From CAVTWY01 sp963738615 (GTDB lineage: Bacteria > Pseudomonadota > Gammaproteobacteria > Burkholderiales > Burkholderiaceae_C), in the NCBI GenBank assembly GCA_963738615.1, contig CAVTXI010000019.1:310001-374000 (forward strand): a DNA stretch of 64,000 nt, written 5' to 3'. The first letter of the stretch is position 1, and each line of letters begins with the position of its first letter. The position numbers and the translations under genes were made by a program. The notes under the pieces are model-generated. The model ran no database searches and was not told the origin of the DNA. It was given only the letters and a program-made list of their open reading frames with translations. Below, one piece after another: positions 35,414-44,555 of this stretch.

Positions 35414-35551
35414 GGTTGCGATCCGGGCGCCGCAGCCCCTGCATTCGAGGGAGCGGGAAACACGCCGACACGCCTATGCCATCGAGCTTCGTCGCACGGT
35501 GAGCGTCGACGGCGCAACATCCGCGCAGGCCTTCTAAACGAGGAGTACGGC

Positions 35552-37333
35552 GTGAACAACAGCAACACCTCCCGGCGCGACAGCGCCCGCCGCGCGCATC
35601 GGCAAGCACCCCTGGCCTACGCGACCGCCATGGCCTGCTTCGGCTTGCTGGTGGCCGCGTGCAACGGCGACGAGCGAACGTCGACGCCGCCCGCGGCAGG
35701 CACCGCGGCAGCCGAACCCAAGGCGGCCATCGAACGCGCCAAGACGGCCGCGGTCGCTTGGAACAACGCGCCCGGCGGCGTGGGGATCGCGCTCGACGGC
35801 GCCGAGAACGTCTACACCGTGACGTGGAACGACGTCGCGGGCGGCGACATCGCGTTGACGCGTCGCGACGCCGCGGGCAACGTGCAGTGGACGCGTAGCT
35901 TCGGCAACCCTGCCCCCGACCGCGTAGAGGTCGCGAGCGCGGTGGCCGTCGATGCGCGCGGCAATGTGTTCGTCACCGGCACCGTGCGCGACGTGGCGGC
36001 GCAAGCCGACGTCGGCGGCGTGTTGATGAAGGTCGCACCCAATGGCACGTTGACATGGCGCAGCGACTTGTCGGCATCGAACGTGATCGCGACACGCAAG
36101 GTCGTCGCCGACAGCGCCGGCAACGTCTACGTGCTGGGCATGGGCGTGGCGCCGGGCGGCGCGACGCCGGTTGCGTCGCTGACCAAGGTGGCGAGCGACG
36201 GCAGCGCGGCATGGACGTGGTTCGACCTTGCGGGTATCGGCAGCGCGCGCAACCTGGTGTGGAGCGGCAACGGCCGGCTGATCGTGATTGCCGGAACGCC
36301 GTTCAATCCCAGCGTCGCGAGCGGCTTCGCCATCGTCGATCCCGCGTCCGGCACCGCGGTCCGGTCGCAGTTCCTGTTCAGCCGCACGTCGATCGACGTG
36401 GCCGGCGACGCCGCGGGCAACGTCTATGCGGTCGCCGGCAACTTCGGCAACAGCACCTCGTTGGTGAAGTACGCGAGCGACGGCACGGTGGCGTGGCAGA
36501 TCACCCTCGGGCTGGCGATGCTTCAGATCGAGCTGGATCGCGATGGCTTGCCCGTGGTCGGCGGCGTGATCGGCGGCGCGGGCTACTTCGTCGCCAAGTA
36601 CAACGCCGACGGCAACAGCCAGGTGTGGCAGGCGTTCGGCGCCAGCGGATCGGGCTCACTGCTGCCATCGATGCTGCTCGATGCCGACGGCAACGTGGTG
36701 CTGGGCGCGAGCGTCGGCCCGACGGCGATCACGATGTCGAAGATCAGCGCGACCGGCGAGGCACTGTGGACGACGACGCTGCTGACCGCTGCCAACGCCG
36801 ACACGTCATCGCTGGCGTTGGGCAGCGCAGGCGGCGCGTTCGTCACGGCGAACGGATCGCTGACGGCGCGCGTGAACGAGGACGCGGAACCTCCGCCACC
36901 GCCTCCGCCACCGCCACCGCCTCCGCCTCCGCCTCCTCCAGGCGCAGACGTGCAGATCGTGTCGCTGACCGAATCGAAGGATCCGGTGCGCGAGGGCGGC
37001 AAGGTTTCCTACAAAGCCGTGGTGCTGAACGCTGGGCCGTCGGTCGCGAGCGCGGTCAACGTCGCGGCGACGCTGCCTGCGGGCTCGAGGCCGCACGACG
37101 TTGAATCATCGCAAGGCACCTGCGCGCACAAAGAGCCCGTGTGCAACCTGGGCAGCCTGGGCATGGGTCAGAAGGCAACGATGACGTTCACGGTGAAGCT
37201 GCGCGCGCCGGGTCCGAACGTGATCACGGTCGACGCGGTCGCACCCGAGATCGACCCCGACACCAGCAACAACACGCGCACCGAAACGACCGAGGTGAAG
37301 AACAAGAAGGGGCACCACCAACCGCACCACTAA
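35552..37333 (+). CDS. Exported lipoprotein with propeller-like repeats, polyproline linker and DUF11 domain
   Basis: 593 residues from a GTG with AGGAG 6 bases upstream. A lipobox is visible (ACFGLLVAACNGDE), so the mature chain begins at a lipidated Cys. A repeat region of about 400 residues carries the pattern DGAGNVYV..G...., for example ALDGAENVYTVTWND and VDARGNVFVTGTV, typical of beta-propeller or SBBP-like repeats. A run of 17 prolines, after DAEP and before GADVQIV, links it to a C-terminal DUF11/CARDB-type domain (VQIVSLTESKDPVREGGKVSY), ending in a His-rich tail. The function is unknown; a surface-exposed binding protein is likely. Its stop overlaps the end of the convergent esterase gene by four bases. 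Confidence 0.8.
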   Translation: MNNSNTSRRDSARRAHRQAPLAYATAMACFGLLVAACNGDERTSTPPAAGTAAAEPKAAIERAKTAAVAWNNAPGGVGIALDGAENVYTVTWNDVAGGDIALTRRDAAGNVQWTRSFGNPAPDRVEVASAVAVDARGNVFVTGTVRDVAAQADVGGVLMKVAPNGTLTWRSDLSASNVIATRKVVADSAGNVYVLGMGVAPGGATPVASLTKVASDGSAAWTWFDLAGIGSARNLVWSGNGRLIVIAGTPFNPSVASGFAIVDPASGTAVRSQFLFSRTSIDVAGDAAGNVYAVAGNFGNSTSLVKYASDGTVAWQITLGLAMLQIELDRDGLPVVGGVIGGAGYFVAKYNADGNSQVWQAFGASGSGSLLPSMLLDADGNVVLGASVGPTAITMSKISATGEALWTTTLLTAANADTSSLALGSAGGAFVTANGSLTARVNEDAEPPPPPPPPPPPPPPPPPGADVQIVSLTESKDPVREGGKVSYKAVVLNAGPSVASAVNVAATLPAGSRPHDVESSQGTCAHKEPVCNLGSLGMGQKATMTFTVKLRAPGPNVITVDAVAPEIDPDTSNNTRTETTEVKNKKGHHQPHH

Positions 37334-38863
37334 CCGCCGCAACCGCCCGGCTTCACCGCGTACCACTTGCCGCCTGCGCCCCACAGCGTGACGCGCGACA
37401 GGCTGTCCCACGCGTAGCCGATGTCCTTGCGGTCGCCCGTGGTGATCGCGCGGCTGTAGAACAGGCCGCCGTACACCGCTCGCGCCGACAAGACGTGCTG
37501 GCGCGGCGACGCGTTGGCGCTGGTGCAGGTGGGCGTGTTGTCAACCACGTTGACGGCGCGCGATGCGGTGGTGACGTTGCCCGCGCTGTCGCTCGCGCGG
37601 TAGCTGCACGCATAGTTGCCGACCACGTTGATGTTGACGCTGCTGCAATCGGCACTGACCGGCACGCTTCCGTCTTCGGGGTCACTGGCGGTCGCGCCGG
37701 GGTCGGTGAAGGTCTGGCCGCGCACCAGCGTCATCGGGTTGGCGCCGGCCAGCACGATTTGTGGCTTTCCCCCCGTGCCGCCGCCCGCCGTCACGCGCGT
37801 GGCGCGCGAAGAAGTCCCACACGATGTCGGGGTAGCTGGGGCCCTGGCGGACCGACCACTTGCCGTTGCCACCGCCTTCGCCGCCGATCCAGTAGTGGCC
37901 CTTGTCGGTGTCGCCCGTGTTGGGCGTTTCGAGCGGGCCCGAGAAGAAGACCGTTTCCACCCGCGAGCGCGACGCCGTGGTGCCGTCGGCCGTGTAGCGC
38001 GTGTGCACGCAGCCGTGGTTGCTGCCGAAGTAGGGTGCGCACGGTGCCTGCGAGGCTTGCGCTTCGGCGGGCGTGTCATGCGCGGCGTCGCCGAACACCA
38101 GCAGCTGGGCGTCGCGCAAGTTGCGCCCGGCTTGCGCCAACACCACGCAGTCGCGCTCGTTGGCCAGCACCATCAGCGGTATCGGATAGGTGTCGTCCAG
38201 TTCGGTGCGCATGTCGCTGGCGACGCGGCTGGTGGTGTGAAACGTCGCCGAGCCGGGGCAGGCCGAGAACGAGACCGAGCCTGAGTCTTCGCCGTATGGC
38301 AGGCCCGCCGCGCTGGCCGCGGCGGCCCAATACTCGTTGTGCGCCACCGCGGCGATCACGGCCATGCCGCCGCCCGACGACAAACCGGTGATGTAGCGCC
38401 GGTTCGCGTCGATGGCCCAACGCGCTTCGACGGCCTGGCCGATGCGGCGCAGGTCTTCGGGTTCACCGCGGCCTTCGTGGCGATGCTGGTCGAGCCAGAA
38501 GCCCCAGCAGTTGGTGTTGCGCAGGCCGTCGTACGTGGTGATGAAGGGTGCGACGAGGATGAAGCGAAAGCGATCGGCCGCGGCCTTCAGGCCCCAATCG
38601 TTCAGCACGTCGTCATGCGTCTGTTCGCAGCCATGCAGCGCCATCACCATCGGCGCGCTTGCGGTTAATCCGTCTGGCACGTAGACCTTGACCTGGCGCG
38701 CGCGCGAGCCGCTGACGCCGGCGTCGGCGGGCACCGTGAGCGCCGTGGTGGTGCCGGCGATCGCCGCAGGCGCAACGGACAGCGCAGCGCCGAGGACCAA
38801 AAGCGCCAGCGCAACGCCGACCTTGGCGTAGCAGCGACGCAGCCGTGATGGATCGATCAACAT
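37330..38863 (-). CDS. Secreted polyhydroxybutyrate-depolymerase/feruloyl-esterase-like enzyme with Ig-like tail; frameshifted
   Basis: A signal peptide is visible (VGVALALLVLGAALSVAPAAIA). The catalytic domain has MALHGCEQTHDD near residue 73, typical of extracellular PHB depolymerases and LpqC-type esterases, the nucleophile elbow GLSSGGGMAV near residue 160, and a late His in GDTDKGHYW. The first frame ends at about 37795 in FFARHA followed by nonsense; the next frame continues with TAGGGTGGKPQIVLAGAN, an HYR/Ig-like domain (DCSSVNINVVGNYACSYRASDSAGNVTT) and a small C-terminal domain with Cys pairs. The interval has one base too many, so removing one base near 37793-37802 gives about 510 residues. 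The enzyme would hydrolyse polyester or esters outside the cell. Confidence 0.83.
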
Positions 38864-38920
38864 CTTCGTTCAACCTTCCCTGGGACGAAGCGCCGATCCT
38901 TGTTCGCAAGCGCGCCGCGG

Positions 38921-40657
38921 TCAATCCGAACGAACGAGGCCGGGCCCTTGCCGGCGACCACCGGCGTCGCGCATGCGCGTCACCTGTTCTTCGATGCCTT
39001 GCGCCTCGATCAGCGGAAGCAGCCGCTGCTTCAAGCCGTCGTCGAGCAGGGTGTCCAGCAACTCAACCACATACGAACGCGGCTGCTGACCGCCGAGGGC
39101 GTAGTGCGCATAAGCCACGCGCATGTCGGTGTTGTGCAGCACGCTGTCCAAATGCACGAAGCAGTTCTCCACGGCCCGGTCGACCGCGTTGGCAAGCTCG
39201 ATGCGTTGCCTCTCGGCGTCGGGGTGGGTGTCGTGTTGCAGTGTGGCCCACGCCGCCAAGGCGTTGGCCGCGCCGTCGACTTCATCCAGCAACGCTTGCC
39301 TGCATGTCACGGCCGCGTGGTCGGACTGCGCAACGTGCGGCGGCGGGCCGGGGTGGTCGGGGTGGCCGGAGTGATGCTCACCAACGCCTGCCAGCGCAGC
39401 GCGCAACGACCGAACGTAGCCGCGGTATTGAACGCCCACCATCGCCACCCACACGCAGGCCACCAGCAACACGGCGACGCTGATGCCCGTCGCGCCCAGG
39501 CCCAGCGTGTGCAACATGAAGAACAGCAGCAGGCCTGCCACGCCACCCGCCAGCGGCTCGACGATGCTTTCCAGACCGGCCTGCACGCGCAGGCGCTGGC
39601 GGCCAGGCAGGGGTTGCAGAAGCGTCACGAACGTGGTCTTGTCGACCGTGTAGCGCACCGACTGGTCGATGACTTTGCTGCCCACGACCAGCAGAAACAA
39701 CACGTCGGCCGCGCCGGCAAGCGACGAAGTCAACAGAATCGCAAGTGCAGCCGCCAGCAGCAGCGCGGGCAGCATCAACATGCCGGCACTCACGCCGAAG
39801 CGCCGCAGCAGCCAGGGTGCGAGCAGCGCACCGCACAGCAAGCTGACGCTGCCCATCACCGCCGAGTACAAGCCCAGAAACGCCGCGAGATCCTCGGCCG
39901 CCGGAAAACGCCGATCGGCTTCCAGATAGAACGCGTTGTCGACGAAGAAGTAGGCCAACTGGCCCACCGCGACCAGCACGACCATGCTGACGATGGTTCG
40001 GTTGCTCCACCACGGAGGCGTGGCTACCGACACGGCCGATGGCGCGACCCCGTCTTCATCCGGCGCCGCGACGGGGTGCCAACGGTGCAGGATGAACCAC
40101 ACCAGCACGATGCCCAGCAGCGCAGCGCCAGCCGAGAGCAAGAACAGGTCGGCCGGCGCCAGCTCGACCAGAAGCGCCGGTGTGGTGAGCCCACACACGA
40201 TCACCGCGACGGGTTCGCCCGCACTGACCACGCCGAAGCGGCGCTTGCCCTGGCGCAGCGTCATCAACTGTCCGGCCAAGCCCCACACGAGCAGCGACGA
40301 CAACACGAACTCGATCTCGAAGTAGACGACGCTCATGGCGGCCACCAGCGGCGTGTTCCACGCCAGGCCGGCGCGCAGCGCGCACAACGCCAGCACCTGC
40401 GTCACCAGCGTGCCGGCCAACAGTCGGCGCAGGCTGAATCTGTGCGTGGCCGCGATGTAGAGCGCACCCGCCAGCGGCACGCAAGCGGCCTCGGCGAGGT
40501 AGGCCCACGGCAGCGCGGCAGCGCCATGGGTGGTGATGAAAAGCGTGTGTGCGGCTGTCTGGGTGTAGACGCGCGGCACGCCCAGCACCAGAAACGACAG
40601 GACGAACAGCAGCCACGTCAGCCGCACTTCATCGTTGCGTGGGCGTTGGCATCCCAC
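38921..40657 (-). CDS. Major-facilitator-like carrier of the ATP/ADP-translocase (NTP/NDP antiporter-like) type
   Basis: 578 residues from a GTG. Residues 10-420 hold about 12 membrane segments (for example TWLLFVLSFLVLGVPRVYTQ and WWSNRTIVSMVVLVAVGQLAYFFVDN). The family pattern VVGSKVIDQSVRYTVDKTTFVTLLQPLPGRQRLRVQAGLESIVEP around residues 310-350 is a hallmark of the nucleotide-carrier/MFS relatives found as solitary genes in bacteria. The last 150 residues are soluble, rich in His/Asp/Glu with helical repeats (LPLIEAQGIEEQ). It starts 4 bases after the decarboxylase stop. The cargo is unknown; the genetic link makes export of diaminopropane or a derived product one possibility. The esterase starts 57 bases further on, on the same strand. 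Confidence 0.72.
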   Translation of the reverse strand: MGCQRPRNDEVRLTWLLFVLSFLVLGVPRVYTQTAAHTLFITTHGAAALPWAYLAEAACVPLAGALYIAATHRFSLRRLLAGTLVTQVLALCALRAGLAWNTPLVAAMSVVYFEIEFVLSSLLVWGLAGQLMTLRQGKRRFGVVSAGEPVAVIVCGLTTPALLVELAPADLFLLSAGAALLGIVLVWFILHRWHPVAAPDEDGVAPSAVSVATPPWWSNRTIVSMVVLVAVGQLAYFFVDNAFYLEADRRFPAAEDLAAFLGLYSAVMGSVSLLCGALLAPWLLRRFGVSAGMLMLPALLLAAALAILLTSSLAGAADVLFLLVVGSKVIDQSVRYTVDKTTFVTLLQPLPGRQRLRVQAGLESIVEPLAGGVAGLLLFFMLHTLGLGATGISVAVLLVACVWVAMVGVQYRGYVRSLRAALAGVGEHHSGHPDHPGPPPHVAQSDHAAVTCRQALLDEVDGAANALAAWATLQHDTHPDAERQRIELANAVDRAVENCFVHLDSVLHNTDMRVAYAHYALGGQQPRSYVVELLDTLLDDGLKQRLLPLIEAQGIEEQVTRMRDAGGRRQGPGLVRSD

Positions 40658-40661
40658 GTGT

Positions 40662-42173
40662 TCACGCCGCGGCGCGTGCCGCCAGTTGCCGTGCGCGCGA
40701 CTTCAGGTCTTGCAACAGGCCTTGGACGTGCACGAGTTCGGCACCCGGATTGAGCAGCGTGAACTTCAGGCACGTGCGGCCATGCACGCGCGTGCGCCCG
40801 ATGACGGCGCGGCCTTCCAGCAGCAGTTGTTCGCGCACGTTCGCGTTGACGCGGTCGGTCGTCGCGTCGCTCCAGGCCTTGTCGACACACCGGAACACCA
40901 CCGCGTTGATCGCCGTCGGCGCCGCGCGCTCGAAGAACGGATCGACATCGATGTACGCCGCCACGGCCGCAGCCAGGTCCACCGTCTGTTCGATCAACGC
41001 CGCGAAGCGCCTGCGCCCGAGCGTGCGCAGGCTCACGAAGAGCTTCAGGCTGTCGAAGCGGCGCGTGGTCTGGATCGACTTGGTCACCAGGTCGAGCGTG
41101 CCGGCCTGCTCGGCATCTTCCGGATTCAGGTAATCCGCATGCAGGCGCAGCAGTTCCCAGTGGCTGCGCTCGCGCAGCAGCAGCGCGCTGGCGCTGATGG
41201 GCTGCCAGAAGAGCTTGTGGAAATCGACCGTCAGCGAATCCGCGCGGTGGATGCCATCGAGCAAGGGCCGCAAGCGCTGCGAGAACACGAGCGCGCCGCC
41301 GTAAGCCGCATCGACGTGCAGCCACAGATCTTCGCGCTCGGCGATGTGCGCCACGGCCGATAGCGGATCGATGCTGCCGAAGTCAGTCGTGCCCGCGGTG
41401 GCCACCACGGCCATCGGCAGCAGGCCCTCGGCGCGCAGGCGCACGACCGCGGTCTCGAGTGCTGCGGCATCCATGCGCATCGAGGCATCGACGGCCACCA
41501 GCGCCACGGCGTCGTGCCCCAGGCCGAGGATCGCCGCCGATTGCTGCACCGAGAAGTGCGCGACCGACGAGCACAGGATGCGCAGTCGGCAGGCTTGCGG
41601 CGGCAACCCCGTGTGTTGCACCGACACGCCGAAGTGACGCTGGCAGAAACGGTCACGCGCCAGCAGCAGCGCGAGAAAATTCGATTGCGTGCCGCCGCTG
41701 GTGAAGATGCCGTCGGCGCCATCGGCGTCATCGGCGTCATGACCCAACCCGAACTCACCGCACAGCCACTGCACGATTCGCTGCTCGAAGTGGCTGGGTG
41801 CCGGTGCCTGATCCCACGAGTCCATCGACGCGTTGCTGGCGCTGATCATCACTTCGGCCGCCAGCGCCGGCAGCAGTGGTGCGCAGTGCAGATGCGCCAT
41901 CGTCATCGGGTGGCTCACGGCGATGCTGTCGGCCAGCACATGCTGGCCCACCCAGCGCAGCACGTCGTCGAGCGGCTCGCCGTGTTCGGGGCAAGGGTCG
42001 AGCGTGGCGAAGCGTGCGTTCAGTGCTTGCGGCGTGGCGCCGCTGTAGGCCTGCGGCAGAGGCGCGAAGCGTTCGAGAAGCACGCGCTGCGCGCACGCCA
42101 TCGCCGCGGCGTAAGCGTCGTGACTGGCCGGCTGCGCGTCGAGGAAGAGCGGCGCCGCGGCAGCGCGCGTCAT
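40662..42173 (-). CDS. ddc: L-2,4-diaminobutyrate decarboxylase (PLP-dependent, group II)
   Basis: 503 residues. PLP-dependent decarboxylases of the glutamate/aromatic amino acid class. The cofactor Lys lies in SLTVDFHKLFWQPISASALL near residue 325, the preceding His/Asp pair in WLHVDAAYGGALVFSQRL, and the Thr/Asn loop in FTSGGTQSNFLALLLARD near residue 155. The gene is coupled to the aminotransferase by a four-base overlap (ATGA), the arrangement known for the pathway aspartate semialdehyde to diaminobutyrate to 1,3-diaminopropane. Other decarboxylases of this class (tyrosine, glutamate) cannot be excluded from sequence alone; the neighbour supports diaminobutyrate. Confidence 0.85.
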   Translation of the reverse strand: MTRAAAAPLFLDAQPASHDAYAAAMACAQRVLLERFAPLPQAYSGATPQALNARFATLDPCPEHGEPLDDVLRWVGQHVLADSIAVSHPMTMAHLHCAPLLPALAAEVMISASNASMDSWDQAPAPSHFEQRIVQWLCGEFGLGHDADDADGADGIFTSGGTQSNFLALLLARDRFCQRHFGVSVQHTGLPPQACRLRILCSSVAHFSVQQSAAILGLGHDAVALVAVDASMRMDAAALETAVVRLRAEGLLPMAVVATAGTTDFGSIDPLSAVAHIAEREDLWLHVDAAYGGALVFSQRLRPLLDGIHRADSLTVDFHKLFWQPISASALLLRERSHWELLRLHADYLNPEDAEQAGTLDLVTKSIQTTRRFDSLKLFVSLRTLGRRRFAALIEQTVDLAAAVAAYIDVDPFFERAAPTAINAVVFRCVDKAWSDATTDRVNANVREQLLLEGRAVIGRTRVHGRTCLKFTLLNPGAELVHVQGLLQDLKSRARQLAARAAA

Positions 42174-43660
42174 GCTGCCGCCGCTGTCGCCGCTGTCGCC
42201 GCTGGCACCGCCGCGGCAGCCGGCGTCTTGGCAATGGCTGCCCGCAGTCCGTCATGAAAGATGGATGCGATCACGTCGACATCGTCGGCCGTGACGATCA
42301 ACGGTGGGATGAAGCGCGCGACGCTGCTTTGCCTGCCGCCCATCTCGATGATCAAACCCCGCGCCAGGCACTCCTGCTGCACTCGCCTGGCCAGCGCACC
42401 GTCGGGCAGCGGCCGGCCCAGAGCATCGAGCGGACCGTTCGGGTCGACCATTTCAGCACCCAGCATCAGGCCGCGTCCGCGCACGTCGCCGATGCACGGC
42501 AGCTCGGTGGCGATCGATTCGAGATGGCTGCGCAGCCGCGCGCCCATGCATGCGGCATGTTGCGGCAGGTTCTGCTCGGTCAGCACCTTCAGCGTCGCCA
42601 GGCCCGCGACCATCGCAAGCTGGTTGCCGCGGAACGTGCCGCAGTGGGCACCGGGTTTCCAGACGTCGAGCGCACCGTCGTAGACGATCACCGCGAGCGG
42701 CTGGCCACCGCCGATGGCCTTCGACAGCACCAGCACGTCAGGCTCGATGCCGGCGTGTTCGAAGGCGTAGAGCTTGCCGGTGCGGCCCCAACCGGTTTGC
42801 ACCTCGTCGATGACCATCGGCACCTGGTGCGCCCGAAGGATGGTGCGCACCTCGCGCACCCACGCGTCGGGCGCCGGGATCACGCCGCCTTCGCCTTGCA
42901 CCAGTTCCATCACGGCCGCGGCGGGCAAAACACCCGATTCGACGTTGGCCAACATCGTGCGCAGCATCGCCGCCGACAAACGCGCGGTGTGTTCACCGCC
43001 GGCTTCGAAGGGGCAGCGATACGCGTAGGGGTACGGCAGGAACTGCGCGCCCGGCGCGATGCCGGGAACCTGCTTGGGCCCCAGGTTGCCCATCAGCGCG
43101 AGCGCGCCTTGGGTCATGCCGTGGTAGCCGCCCGCGAAGGCGAGCACGCTACTGCGGCCGGTGGCGGTCCGCGTGAGTTTCAGCGCGGCTTCGATCGCGT
43201 CGCTGCCCGAGGGGCTGCAGAACTGGATGCGCGCGCGGTCGGCGAACGCGCGCGGCAGGCTGTCGAACAAGGCCTGCGTGAACGCGTCTTTGGCGGGCGT
43301 GGCGATGTCCAGCGTTTGCCATGCGATGCCGTCGTCGATGGCCTGGCGCACCGCGGCACTGACCTCGGGATGGTTGTGGCCGAGCGGCAGCGCGCCGGCA
43401 GCGCTGAGGCAGTCGTAGTACCGGCGCCCGTCGGCGTCGACAACCCGTACGCCGCGCGCGCTGACGATCGACAGCCGCAGCCTGCGTGCGTAGGTGCGTG
43501 CGTTGGACTCGCGCGCATCGAGCCGCGCCAGGGTTTGGGCAGTGCTTGGCGCGCGTGGGTGGTGCATGGCAGGCGCGGCGTGCGCGGTGTGCATGTTGTT
43601 CGCGGCCGAATCGGAACCATCCGACCAGGTGTCAAGCGGCGTGGTCGACTGGGTGTGCAT
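42170..43660 (-). CDS. dat: Diaminobutyrate--2-oxoglutarate aminotransferase (class III)
   Basis: 496 residues from the ATG at 43660, which has GGAGG 6 bases upstream; an upstream in-frame ATG at 43681 adds seven residues and lacks such a site. The class III signature is visible: VIDEVQTGWGRTGKLYAFEHA and the cofactor Lys in VLVLSKAIGGGQPLAV near residue 310. The start region has a low-complexity N-terminus (Ser/Ala/His-rich) followed by RRLRLSIVSARGVRVVDADGRRYYDCLSAAGALPLGHNHPEV. It transfers the amino group to aspartate semialdehyde to make L-2,4-diaminobutyrate. Together with the next gene it should yield 1,3-diaminopropane, a polyamine or siderophore building block. No siderophore synthetase is in the window. 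Confidence 0.87.
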   Translation of the reverse strand: MHTQSTTPLDTWSDGSDSAANNMHTAHAAPAMHHPRAPSTAQTLARLDARESNARTYARRLRLSIVSARGVRVVDADGRRYYDCLSAAGALPLGHNHPEVSAAVRQAIDDGIAWQTLDIATPAKDAFTQALFDSLPRAFADRARIQFCSPSGSDAIEAALKLTRTATGRSSVLAFAGGYHGMTQGALALMGNLGPKQVPGIAPGAQFLPYPYAYRCPFEAGGEHTARLSAAMLRTMLANVESGVLPAAAVMELVQGEGGVIPAPDAWVREVRTILRAHQVPMVIDEVQTGWGRTGKLYAFEHAGIEPDVLVLSKAIGGGQPLAVIVYDGALDVWKPGAHCGTFRGNQLAMVAGLATLKVLTEQNLPQHAACMGARLRSHLESIATELPCIGDVRGRGLMLGAEMVDPNGPLDALGRPLPDGALARRVQQECLARGLIIEMGGRQSSVARFIPPLIVTADDVDVIASIFHDGLRAAIAKTPAAAAVPAATAATAAAA

Positions 43661-43910
43661 GGAATACCTCCAGGAATGCATGGCTACGGTTGAAAGGTGA
43701 AAACAGTGAAGGCCGTGAGCGCCACGGCGTCAGCAGCACGTCGTGCCACCGGCCATCACGCTCGCCGACGGCCAAGATGTGTCCTTGGTCATCGATGTGC
43801 CCGCCGATCGGGTGCTCGTCCGCCACGCTCACGTGGTAGCCGCGCGAGGCAAGGAGGTCGCACGCGACGCGTGCGCTCGGCACGGCGGCGCGGGGGTGAC
43901 TCGTATTCAT
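43632..43910 (-). CDS. Small protein of unknown function upstream of dat
   Basis: 92 residues from the ATG at 43910; the end overlaps the aminotransferase start by 29 bases in another frame. The sequence includes VACDLLASRGYHVSVADEHPIGGHIDDQGHILAVGERDGRWHD, which resembles a small alpha/beta protein rather than noise. A clear ribosome site is missing. It is not MbtH-like (no matching motif). It may be a leader gene of the diaminopropane unit, or not a gene. Confidence 0.45.
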   Translation of the reverse strand: MNTSHPRAAVPSARVACDLLASRGYHVSVADEHPIGGHIDDQGHILAVGERDGRWHDVLLTPWRSRPSLFSPFNRSHAFLEVFHAHPVDHAA

Positions 43911-44114
43911 GGCAAGTAGGGGAAAGCAGGAGCGAGCGGCTGTGACGACTTTGGGCCCCGATCGACTCGTGCGGCAGTGTCTAAAGCAAGGCAGCAGGCG
44001 TCTTGGATGTTCGCAACGTCCTGTGCGGCCGAGGGCGCGGACGCGACGGGAGTGCTAACGTGGACGGGGCGTCGCGCAAGGAGGCGATGCCATCGACTCG
44101 TCCAAGGAGTGGTC

Positions 44115-44555
44115 ATGCCCGAGACGCCCCCCGCCGCGCAGGACGCGCTGAACAAACTCTTCCCGTGGTTGGCCGTTATGCCCAGCTGGGCACCGCAGCA
44201 GCGCGATCAGTCAATCAACCAGGGCTGGACGTTCGGCAACGTGATGATCACGACGCAGAACTCGAACGCGCCCGATGTCGAGTACGCGATCACGAGCAAG
44301 GTGAGCTACGGCCGCCAGATCGGGCGGATGATGGATGCGGTCGACGTGCTGGCGCGCTTGCAGAAGCTGCCTCCCGGCGCAAGCAAGGACGACGCAAAAG
44401 CCATCGCCGACTTCGTCGAGTTGACGAAGGAGGTGCGCAAGGCCAAGGACGAAGCGCAAGCGCAGCGGCTCGACCGATTGAAGACCGATCTCGAGGCGCT
44501 GAGGCGCCAAGACCCCGACGGATGGAAGAACCTCGTGAAGGGACTGCGGCCATGA
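44115..44555 (+). CDS. Hypothetical protein with charged coiled-coil-like tail
   Basis: 146 residues from the ATG at 44115, which lies after an AAGGAG site; a longer frame from 43977 has an arginine-rich, unlikely start. The first half contains TPPAAQDALNKLFPWLAVMPSWAP and WTFGNVMITTQNSNAPDVEYAIT; the second half is a charged helix (ELTKEVRKAKDEAQAQRLDRLKTDLEALRRQD) that looks like a coiled coil. No signal peptide is visible. It overlaps the next gene by four bases, so the two are coupled, and the partner is an outer-membrane protein. Unknown function. Confidence 0.7.
   Translation: MPETPPAAQDALNKLFPWLAVMPSWAPQQRDQSINQGWTFGNVMITTQNSNAPDVEYAITSKVSYGRQIGRMMDAVDVLARLQKLPPGASKDDAKAIADFVELTKEVRKAKDEAQAQRLDRLKTDLEALRRQDPDGWKNLVKGLRP

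Noticed and set aside
43632..43910. MbtH-like protein, which would indicate a peptide synthetase cluster
   Set aside because: The conserved Trp and Pro pattern of MbtH is absent and no synthetase genes follow.
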